A model generated the notes under the pieces. The model worked only from the letters and a program-made list of their open reading frames with translations, did no database searches and was not told the DNA's origin. Made by a program: the position numbers and the translations under genes. Of a DNA stretch of 20,896 bases, positions 15,183 to 20,896 are shown in pieces. The DNA is from JANNRR01 sp031401675 (GTDB lineage Bacteria > Pseudomonadota > Alphaproteobacteria > Rhodobacterales > Rhodobacteraceae): assembly GCA_031401675.1 (NCBI GenBank), contig JANNRR010000094.1, positions 1 to 20,896 of the forward strand, read 5' to 3'. Each line of letters opens with the position of its first letter. The stretch's first letter is position 1.

Positions 15183-15289
15183 GCCGCCGCGTCAAGCTGT
15201 GGCGGCGGGACGATAATCATCGGGAAACAACCCGATAGCCTGACTTTTCATCGGGCCCGCCCAAGCGGCGGCCATCCAGGGAGCGAAAT
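15183..15289 (+). promoter_or_regulatory. Leader and putative promoter region of the sugar ABC operon
   Basis: This stretch must contain the promoter of the sugar operon unless it is read from the RTX gene. GATAAT (15212-15217) is a candidate -10 box, but the matching -35 position is poor. A small hairpin ATCGGG-AAACAA-CCCGAT lies at 15219-15236. GGGAG before ATG 15290 is the ribosome binding site. Confidence 0.35.
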
Positions 15290-16300
15290 ATGAACCTGAC
15301 CAGAGTGCTGCTGGCAACTGCTGCTGTTGCCTGTGCCATACCTGCGTTCGCCGATACCTCGGCCAAACGCATCGCGCTTTCGAACAACTATGCCGGAAAC
15401 TCCTGGCGGCAGGCGATGCTGACCAGTTGGGAAAAGATCACCGGGCCTGCCGTGTCCGGTGGCGTGGTTGCTGCGGCCGATGCCTTTACCACCGCCGAAA
15501 ATCAGGCGACCGAGCAGGCCGCCCAGATCCAGAACATGATCCTGGAAGGCTATGACGCCATCGTGGTCAACGCCGCCAGCCCGACCGCGCTGAACGGCGC
15601 GGTGAAAGAGGCCTGTGATGCCGGGATCACCGTCGTGTCGTTCGACGGCATCGTGACCGAACCCTGCGCCTGGCGCATCGCGGTAAACTTCAAGCAGATG
15701 GGCAAGGACGAAGTGCTGTATCTGGCGGAAAAGATGCCCGAAGGCGGCAAGCTGCTGGAGATTCGCGGCCTGGCCGGGGTGTTCGTCGATGACGAGATAT
15801 CGGCGGGCATCCACGAAGGCGTGGCCGAAAACCCGCAATTCGAGATTGTGGGGTCGGTGCATGGCGACTGGGCGCAGGACGTGGCACAGAAGGCCGTGGC
15901 CGGTATCCTGCCATCGCTGCCCGAAGGCATTGCCGCCGTGGTCACCCAAGGCGGTGACGGCTACGGCGCGGCACAGGCCTTTGCCGCCGCCGGCCGCCCG
16001 ACACCGCTGATCATCATGGGCAACCGTCAGGACGAGCTGGCCTGGTGGAAAGAGCAAAAGGACGCGTCGGGCTATGAAACCATGTCGGTTTCCATCGCCC
16101 CCGGCGTCTCGACGCTGGCCTTCTGGGTGGCCCAGCAGATCCTCGACGGCAAGGAAGTGCCGAAGGACCTGACCGTGCCGTTCCTGCGCATCGATCAGGC
16201 CAATCTGGAGGCGAACCTCGCCACCACCGAGGCCGGCGGGGTGGCCAACGTGGAATACAGCCAGGAAGATGCGATCAAGGTGATCGAAGGCGCGATGTGA
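15290..16300 (+). CDS. Sugar ABC transporter periplasmic binding protein
   Basis: This 336-residue protein has a clear signal peptide (residues 1-21, ending AFA before Asp22), so the mature protein is periplasmic. It belongs to the RbsB/LsrB-like periplasmic binding protein group (Peripla_BP_4) that serves CUT2 sugar importers. The two-lobe pattern is visible: the first strand KRIALSNNYAGNSWRQAML, then IQNMILEGYDAIVVNAASP (about 82-100), then GITVVSFDGIVTEP and IAAVVTQGGDGYGAAQAF (about 217-234). It is the first gene of an operon with an ATPase, two permeases and a lactonase-type enzyme. The ligand cannot be named; the lactonase suggests a sugar, sugar acid or lactone. A 99-base gap with a strong hairpin follows, which could allow higher expression of this gene than the rest. 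Confidence 0.92.
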   Translation: MNLTRVLLATAAVACAIPAFADTSAKRIALSNNYAGNSWRQAMLTSWEKITGPAVSGGVVAAADAFTTAENQATEQAAQIQNMILEGYDAIVVNAASPTALNGAVKEACDAGITVVSFDGIVTEPCAWRIAVNFKQMGKDEVLYLAEKMPEGGKLLEIRGLAGVFVDDEISAGIHEGVAENPQFEIVGSVHGDWAQDVAQKAVAGILPSLPEGIAAVVTQGGDGYGAAQAFAAAGRPTPLIIMGNRQDELAWWKEQKDASGYETMSVSIAPGVSTLAFWVAQQILDGKEVPKDLTVPFLRIDQANLEANLATTEAGGVANVEYSQEDAIKVIEGAM

Positions 16301-16334
16301 TCCGCCGCCGCTGATCAGAACCGATCCGAACCAG

Positions 16335-16372
16335 CTTGCCGCGTGCGCGCCCGATTGGCCGCGCGCGGCAGG
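16335..16372 (+). other. Strong hairpin between binding protein and ATPase genes
   Basis: TGCCGCG (16337-16343) pairs with CGCGGCA (16364-16370), and CGCG (16346-16349) pairs with CGCG (16360-16363) after a 2-base bulge. Two outer pairs, one a wobble, extend the stem. Hairpins after binding protein genes often protect the upstream mRNA from 3' decay and raise binding protein levels over the membrane components. No T tract follows, so read-through is expected. Confidence 0.6.
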
Positions 16373-16399
16373 TCTTGCCTTGAATTGCAAAGAACCCCG

Positions 16400-17899
16400 A
16401 TGCCCGACCCAATTCCCCTGCTTACGGTGACAGGTGCCGCCATGCGTTTTGGCGAAGTTCAGGCGCTGGCCGGGGTGTCGCTAGCCATCCTGCCCGGAGA
16501 ATGCATCGGGCTGGTCGGCCACAACGGCGCGGGCAAATCCACGCTGGTATCCGTGATCAACGGCGGTCTGACCCCGCAACAGGGCACGATTGCCGCGAAC
16601 GGACAGCCTGTCGCCGGCTACGGCATTGCCGCCGCCCGGGCAAACGGTGTGCGCTGCGTGTTTCAGGAACTGTCGCTGTGCCCGAACCTGACGGTGATCG
16701 AGAACACCCGCATCATGCACCGCACGCTCGGTGGCTGGAACTGGCGCGCCCGCGCCCGCTCCATCATCGCGGCCAGCCTTGATGCGGTGTTTCCCGGCCA
16801 CGGCATCGACCCGTCGGTGCAGGTCGGCACCCTGTCGATCGCCGAGCGCCAGATGGTCGAGGTGGCGATGGCCTTTTCCGACGCCGGGGCGCGGAACGGC
16901 GGCACCCCGGCCCGGCTGGTCATCCTGGACGAGCCGACCTCGTCGCTGGATGCCGCGCTGGCCGCCCAGCTGCTGGCGCATGTCCGCCGTTTCGTCGCGG
17001 CGGGAGGCGCGGTCATCCTGATAAGTCACATCCTGACCGAAGTCCTTGCCACCTCGACCCGCGTCGTGGTGATGAAGGATGGCCGGATCGTCGCCGAACG
17101 GGCCGCCGATGGTTTTGACCACGCCACGCTGGTCGAGGCGATGGGCAGCGCCGCGCAGGCGCAGGCCGCCATCCGGCGCGAAACCGCCGCCGCCCCGGTC
17201 GTGCTGGCGCTGGCCCTGCCGCGCGGCCTGCCGTTCGCCGCCCGCAAAGGCGAGGTGGTCGGGCTGGCCGGCCTGAGCGGCCATGGCCAGACCGAGATGC
17301 TGCTGGCCCTGTTTGACCGGCACAGCCCGCACTGGCTGCCGCGCCGCGACCCGGCCGTGACCTTTGTGGCCGGCGACCGCCGGTTGAACGGCACCTTTGA
17401 TCTGTGGAGCATCCTGCGCAACATCACCGTTGCCGCCCTGCCCGACCTGGCGCGGCGCGGCCTGCTGAACCAGACGTCCGAAGCGGCCCGCGCCGACGGC
17501 TGGAAGGACAAGATCGAGATCCGCACCCCCGACACCAACAACCCGATCCTGTCGTTGTCGGGCGGCAACCAGCAAAAGGTGCTGTTCGCCCGCGCCCTGT
17601 CCACCCGCGCCCCGGTGGTGCTGATGGACGACCCGATGCGCGGTGTCGATGTCGGCACCAAGCGCGAGGTCTATGCCATCATCCGCGCCGAGGCCGAGGC
17701 CGGCCGGACCTTTGTCTGGTACTCGACCGAGATGGAGGAAATGAGCCTGTGCGACCGGGTCTATGTCTTTCGCGACCGCACCATCGTCGCGGAACTGACC
17801 GGCGAGGCGATCAGCGAAAACGCCATCCTCGCCGCGTCGTTCCACACGGCGCCGGGCCACGCCGCGTCCGGCCACACGGCCACCCAGAGCGCGGCATGA
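16400..17899 (+). CDS. Sugar ABC transporter ATPase (two fused ABC domains)
   Basis: This 499-residue protein is a CUT2-type (RbsA/MglA-like) ATPase with two fused nucleotide-binding domains that powers sugar import. Domain 1 has Walker A GHNGAGKST (40-48), Q-loop Gln89, signature LSIAERQ (145-151), Walker B LVILDEP (173-179) and His210. Domain 2 has the usual degenerate Walker A GLSGHGQTE (291-299, Lys replaced by Gln), signature LSGGN (386-390) and Walker B VVLMDDP (406-412), where the expected Asp-Glu is Asp-Asp. The ATG at 16400 is chosen over the longer frame from 16343 because the family N-terminus starts there and the extension overlaps the intergenic hairpin. The stop overlaps the next start (ATGA). 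The extreme C-terminus is a His/Ala/Thr-rich tail. Confidence 0.93.
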   Translation: MPDPIPLLTVTGAAMRFGEVQALAGVSLAILPGECIGLVGHNGAGKSTLVSVINGGLTPQQGTIAANGQPVAGYGIAAARANGVRCVFQELSLCPNLTVIENTRIMHRTLGGWNWRARARSIIAASLDAVFPGHGIDPSVQVGTLSIAERQMVEVAMAFSDAGARNGGTPARLVILDEPTSSLDAALAAQLLAHVRRFVAAGGAVILISHILTEVLATSTRVVVMKDGRIVAERAADGFDHATLVEAMGSAAQAQAAIRRETAAAPVVLALALPRGLPFAARKGEVVGLAGLSGHGQTEMLLALFDRHSPHWLPRRDPAVTFVAGDRRLNGTFDLWSILRNITVAALPDLARRGLLNQTSEAARADGWKDKIEIRTPDTNNPILSLSGGNQQKVLFARALSTRAPVVLMDDPMRGVDVGTKREVYAIIRAEAEAGRTFVWYSTEMEEMSLCDRVYVFRDRTIVAELTGEAISENAILAASFHTAPGHAASGHTATQSAA

Positions 17900-18828
17900 G
17901 AATCGCCCCCGAAACCCTGCGCCTGGCGGTTCCGGCCCTGTCGCTGGCGCTGCTGCTTGGCGGCGTGTTCTGGCTGCAGCCGCGCGCGATGAGCTATACC
18001 GGGCTGAACCTGCTGTTCAACCTGGCCGTGCCCATTGCGCTGGCCACCATCGCCCAGATGATCATCATGTCGGTGAATGATCTGGACCTGTCGATGGGCA
18101 CCTTTGTCAGTTTTGTCGCCTGCGTCACCGCCACCTACCTCTATGACACGCCGCTGCTCGGCATCCTGATCCTGGCCGCCGCCGTTGCCGCCTATGCCGC
18201 CCTTGGCGTGGTGATCCACCTGCGCAACCTGCCCGCCATCGTGGTGACGCTGGGTATGAGCTTTGTCTGGGCCGGGCTGGCCGTGCTGTTGCTGCCGGCA
18301 CCGGGCGGCTCTGCCCCGGCCTGGATCACCTTCATCATGAAATCGAAACCGCCGCTGGTGCCGATGGCGATCATCGCGTCTGTCGTGATCGCGCTGGTGT
18401 CGCATCTGATCATCATGCGCTCGTCCTTTGGGGTGCTGATCCGCGGCGTCGGTGGCAACCAACGCTCGGTCGAGCGCGCCGGCTGGTCGATCATCGCCGC
18501 CCGCGCCGGCGCCTATGCGCTGGCCGGTGCCTTTGCCGTGGCCGCGGGCATCGCGCTGGTCGGGCTGACCACGTCTGCCGATGCCAACATCGCGCTACGC
18601 TATACGCTGTTGTCCATCGCCGGGGTGATCCTGGGCGGCGGCGAATTCATCGGCGGCCGGGTCTCGCCGATCGGGGCGGTGATCGGCGCGCTGACGCTGA
18701 CGCTGGCCGGATCGTTCCTGTCGTTCCTGCATATCTCGCCCGACTGGCAGATCGGCGCGCAGGGCTTCATCCTGATCGTCGTGCTGGGCCTGCGCCTGCT
18801 TTTGAACCGGCTGGAGGGTGCGCGGTGA
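17896..18828 (+). CDS. Sugar ABC transporter permease 1
   Basis: This 310-residue, strongly hydrophobic protein is a BPD_transp_2 (RbsC-like) inner membrane permease with roughly eight to ten membrane segments. The family motifs are visible: MSVNDLDLSMGTFVSF (about 56-71, the early loop typical of RbsC-type permeases), IVVTLGMSFVWAGLAV (about 115-130), and the cytoplasmic coupling region with FGVLIRGVGGNQRSVERAGW followed by the late GGGEFIGGRVSPIGAVIGAL stretch. ATG 17896 overlaps the ATPase stop as ATGA, which fixes the start and shows coupling. The stop overlaps the second permease start as GTGA. Two different permeases imply a heterodimeric channel for the importer. Confidence 0.92.
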   Translation: MRIAPETLRLAVPALSLALLLGGVFWLQPRAMSYTGLNLLFNLAVPIALATIAQMIIMSVNDLDLSMGTFVSFVACVTATYLYDTPLLGILILAAAVAAYAALGVVIHLRNLPAIVVTLGMSFVWAGLAVLLLPAPGGSAPAWITFIMKSKPPLVPMAIIASVVIALVSHLIIMRSSFGVLIRGVGGNQRSVERAGWSIIAARAGAYALAGAFAVAAGIALVGLTTSADANIALRYTLLSIAGVILGGGEFIGGRVSPIGAVIGALTLTLAGSFLSFLHISPDWQIGAQGFILIVVLGLRLLLNRLEGAR

Positions 18829-19760
18829 GCCTGCTGCGCAAACCCTGGCTGTGGTCGTTCGTCGCGGCGCTGGTGGTCTGGCTGGCCACCATCGCCGTGA
18901 CCGCCGGGGCCAGCACGCAGGGGCTCAGCCAGGCCGCCCTGACTTTTGCCGCGTTTTCGGTGGTGGTCGGGCTGGGCCAGATGCTGGTGATCACGCTCGG
19001 CCCCGGCAACATCGATCTGTCGGTGCCTGCCACCATGACGCTGGCCGGAACTCTGGCGCTGAAATACATGAACACCGACAACAGCCTGATCCTGCACGGG
19101 CTGGTCATCACGCTGGCGACTGGCGTTGCTGTCGGCATCCTGAACTATGCGCTGATCAAGGCGCTGCGCATCCCGCCGATCATCGCCACCCTGTCGATGA
19201 GCTTCATCGTGCAGTCCGCCGCCATCTGGACCAATCGCGGCCTGCGCATCAAACCGCCGCCGGTATTGGCCGATTTCGCGACCGCAACCACATTTGGCAT
19301 CCCCAATGTCGCGCTGATCGCGCTGCTGCTGTCCGCAGGCATCTGGGTGCTGCTGCACCGCACCGTTTACGGCCGCTGGATCGCCGCCATCGGGCAAAGC
19401 CTGGCCGCCGCCCGCATGGCCAGCATTCCGGTCGATGGCACAAGGTTCGTCACCTATGTCCTGTGTGCGGTGTTGGCGGCGCTGTGCGGCTTTCTGCTCA
19501 GCTGTTTCTCCGGCGGCGCGGCGCTGAACATGGGGGCCGAATACCTGTTGATGTCGATCGCCGTGGTGGTGATCGGCGGTACTGCCGTCGCCGGGGGCGA
19601 CAGCAACGTGCCCGGTATCTGGGGGGCGTCGCTGTTCATGTTTCTGGTGGTTTCGATGCTGAACACCTATGGTTTCAGCGCCGGGGTCCGCCTGTTGGCC
19701 ACCGGCTTCATCATCATCGCCGTCATTCTGCTGGCCTCGGGGCGGCAGGCACAACGCTAG
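18825..19760 (+). CDS. Sugar ABC transporter permease 2
   Basis: This 311-residue integral membrane protein is the second RbsC-like permease of the importer. It shows the same family pattern: LGPGNIDLSVPATMTLAGTL (about 62-81), IIATLSMSFIVQSAAIW, a cytoplasmic loop with YGRWIAAIGQSLAAARMASI (resembling the GxNxxAAxxSGI coupling motif of the family) and the late stretch GGTAVAGGDSNVPGIWGASL. The start is GTG 18825, supported by GGAGGG upstream and by the GTGA overlap with the preceding stop. It is followed nine bases later by the SMP-30 family enzyme gene, with the ribosome binding site of that gene overlapping this stop codon, so the operon continues. Confidence 0.92.
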   Translation: MSLLRKPWLWSFVAALVVWLATIAVTAGASTQGLSQAALTFAAFSVVVGLGQMLVITLGPGNIDLSVPATMTLAGTLALKYMNTDNSLILHGLVITLATGVAVGILNYALIKALRIPPIIATLSMSFIVQSAAIWTNRGLRIKPPPVLADFATATTFGIPNVALIALLLSAGIWVLLHRTVYGRWIAAIGQSLAAARMASIPVDGTRFVTYVLCAVLAALCGFLLSCFSGGAALNMGAEYLLMSIAVVVIGGTAVAGGDSNVPGIWGASLFMFLVVSMLNTYGFSAGVRLLATGFIIIAVILLASGRQAQR

Positions 19761-19769
19761 GAGGATTAG

Positions 19770-20681
19770 ATGTCGATTTTCCAGATTGACGATGACCGGT
19801 TTCGCCGGCTGCACGTCGGGTCCGCGTGTCTTGACGAATTGGTTACCGGGTTGCGCTGGGCCGAGGGGCCGGTCTGGTTCCGCGATCTGAACTGCCTGTT
19901 GTTTTCCGACATCCCCAACCAGCGCATCCTGCGCTGGGTCGAGGGCGGCGGCGGTGCCAACGGTGCCACCGTGTTCCGGCAACCGTCGAACTTTTCCAAC
20001 GGCCATACCCGCGACCGGCAGGGGCGGCTGGTTTCCTGTGAACACGGGGCCCGGCGGGTCACCCGCACCGAGCCCGATGGTTCGATCACCGTGCTGGCCG
20101 ATGAATACAAGGGCAAGCGGCTGAACTCGCCCAATGACGTGGTGGTGTCGTCGGATGGCGCGATCTGGTTCACCGACCCCAGCTACGGCATCATGTCGGA
20201 CTATGAGGGCTATCAGGGCGCCGAGGAACAGCCGGCCCGGCATGTGTTCCGCATCGATCCGGCGGGCAGGATCGACGTGGTGGCCGATGATTTCACCCAG
20301 CCGAACGGCCTGGCATTCTCGCCCGACGAAAACGTGCTGTACGTGGCCGACAGTGCGTTCAGCCACGATCCGTCGTTTCCCACCCACATCCGGGCGTTCG
20401 ACGTCAAGGGCGGCAAGCTGAAAAAGGGCCGCACGTTCGCGCATATCGATGTCGGGCTGCCGGACGGCATCCGGGTGGATATCAGCGGCAACCTGTGGTC
20501 CAGCGCCGGCGACGGCGTGCATTGCTTTGCCCCGGATGGCACAAGGCTTGGCAAGGTACTGGTGCCGCAAGGCGTGTCGAACCTGTGCTTCGGCGGCCCG
20601 CGCCGCAACCGGATGTTCATCACCGCGACCACTTCGGTCTATGCGGTGTATCTGGCAACGACCGGGGCGCAGGTGCCGTGA
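19770..20681 (+). CDS. SMP-30/gluconolactonase family enzyme
   Basis: This 303-residue protein is a six-bladed beta-propeller of the SMP-30/gluconolactonase/LRE family. These enzymes hydrolyse sugar lactones (for example aldonolactones to aldonic acids) with one divalent metal ion. The likely metal ligands are Glu32 (WAEGPVW), Asn122 (LNSPNDVVV), Asn179 (QPNGLAFSPDE) and Asp232 (LPDGIRVD), all present. There is no signal peptide, so it is probably cytoplasmic. Translation starts at ATG 19770 behind a strong TAGGAGG site that overlaps the stop of permease 2, which makes it the last gene of the sugar operon in this window. The context suggests that the imported sugar is oxidised to a lactone and opened by this enzyme, or that a lactone is imported. 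Confidence 0.9.
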   Translation: MSIFQIDDDRFRRLHVGSACLDELVTGLRWAEGPVWFRDLNCLLFSDIPNQRILRWVEGGGGANGATVFRQPSNFSNGHTRDRQGRLVSCEHGARRVTRTEPDGSITVLADEYKGKRLNSPNDVVVSSDGAIWFTDPSYGIMSDYEGYQGAEEQPARHVFRIDPAGRIDVVADDFTQPNGLAFSPDENVLYVADSAFSHDPSFPTHIRAFDVKGGKLKKGRTFAHIDVGLPDGIRVDISGNLWSSAGDGVHCFAPDGTRLGKVLVPQGVSNLCFGGPRRNRMFITATTSVYAVYLATTGAQVP

Positions 20682-20685
20682 AAGG

Positions 20686-20715
20686 TTGACAATTCGTTAA
20701 CGAAATACTGATAAT
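20686..20715 (+). promoter_or_regulatory. Promoter with palindromic operator after the sugar operon
   Basis: A perfect -35 box TTGACA (20686-20691), an 18-base spacer and GATAAT (20710-20715) form a strong sigma-70-type promoter reading to the right. A perfect 12-bp palindrome TTCGTTAACGAA (20693-20704) fills the spacer, a position where a repressor would block RNA polymerase. The gene it served is not visible, because insertion-sequence DNA begins shortly after. Confidence 0.6.
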
Positions 20716-20741
20716 ACCGCAATATCAACGCATTGCCCGGC

Positions 20742-20757
20742 ATAACACGCGTGTTAT
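20742..20757. repeat. 16-bp perfect palindrome near the IS end
   Basis: ATAACACGCGTGTTAT is a perfect palindrome, nearly extended to 22 bp by GGC on the left and ACC on the right. It has no T tail. It lies 14 bases before the transposase stop codon and may be at or include the end of the IS630-type element, whose TA target sites are also present here; the exact IS boundary cannot be fixed from one end. Confidence 0.6.
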
Positions 20758-20770
20758 ACCAACGGCCCTT

Positions 20771-20896
20771 TCAACTGACTTGCGTCCAAGCGCGGGTGGT
20801 GATGGACGCGATTGCCTTTGGGTCGTTGGCGAGGAAGTTCCAGGCATTGCAGCAGGCCTCGACGATGTCGTCGTAGCTGTCGAAGACGGTGATTGC
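20771..20896 (-). CDS. IS630-family transposase, C-terminal end (partial)
   Basis: On the minus strand the last 126 bases encode 41 residues and a TGA stop (20773-20771). They contain SYDDIVEACCNAWNFLAND and end in KAIASITTRAWTQVS, the conserved C-terminal tail of IS630-family DDE transposases in alphaproteobacteria. The catalytic DDE part and the start lie beyond the window. The gene points back towards the sugar operon. Whether the element is complete cannot be judged. Confidence 0.8.
   Translation of the reverse strand, partial: AITVFDSYDDIVEACCNAWNFLANDPKAIASITTRAWTQVS

Larger units (their letters stand above)
20735..20896 (-). mobile_element. IS630-type insertion sequence, one end
   Basis: The region holds the transposase C-terminus and a palindromic stretch just outside it. 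The left boundary given is approximate: it is placed near the palindrome at 20742-20757 because IS630 elements insert at TA and their ends lie shortly beyond the transposase gene. Confidence 0.55.

Noticed and set aside
18600..20570. Minus-strand open frame (656 aa) opposite the second permease and the lactonase
   Set aside because: It has shadow composition (His/Gln/Arg/Gly-rich) and overlaps well-supported genes on the other strand.

Overview
The window is very GC-rich and has gene content typical of an alphaproteobacterium, most likely of the Rhodobacterales/Paracoccaceae. That placement is inferred from codon use, from RTX proteins and CUT2 sugar transporters of the type seen in that group, and from a familiar-looking GC-rich intergenic motif. 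No rRNA, tRNA or CRISPR array was seen.

Layout. (1) Positions 1-2046 hold the end of a glycolate oxidase operon: glcE (5' truncated by the window) and glcF. (2) Positions 2104-3657 hold a secreted trypsin-like protease and an Hsp20 chaperone. The hsp20 gene has a textbook sigma-32 promoter, a candidate ROSE-type RNA thermometer over its ribosome binding site, and a strong intrinsic terminator. (3) Positions 3812-8695 (minus strand) hold three consecutive paralogous regulators joined by ATGA overlaps, each with a winged-helix domain, a TolB-N-like domain and TPRs. A small unrecognised gene follows them. The first regulator has a promoter placed so that its mRNA would be leaderless. (4) Positions 8772-11446 (minus) hold an ECF sigma factor gene overlapping a membrane-anchored VWA/YfbK protein gene. 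(5) Positions 11724-15116 (plus, divergent from the sigma factor) encode a 1130-residue RTX calcium-binding protein that looks like a type I secretion substrate. (6) Positions 15290-20681 (plus) hold a complete CUT2-type sugar ABC importer (binding protein, double ATPase, two permeases) followed by an SMP-30/gluconolactonase family enzyme. (7) The last ~200 bases hold a good promoter with a palindrome in its spacer, then a 16-bp palindrome, then the C-terminal end of an IS630-family transposase on the minus strand.

How the genes work together. GlcE and GlcF belong to the membrane-associated glycolate dehydrogenase. The ABC genes and the lactonase form one import and catabolism operon for an unidentified sugar or sugar lactone, and the promoter-operator after it probably served another gene of that locus now separated by the insertion sequence. 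The ECF/VWA pair looks like a sigma factor with a membrane partner that may act as its anti-sigma factor. The most unusual part is the regulator array: three proteins with diverged sensor regions but almost identical DNA-binding domains, where the DNA-binding core is also nearly identical in DNA sequence. This suggests three sensors acting on one shared set of sites.
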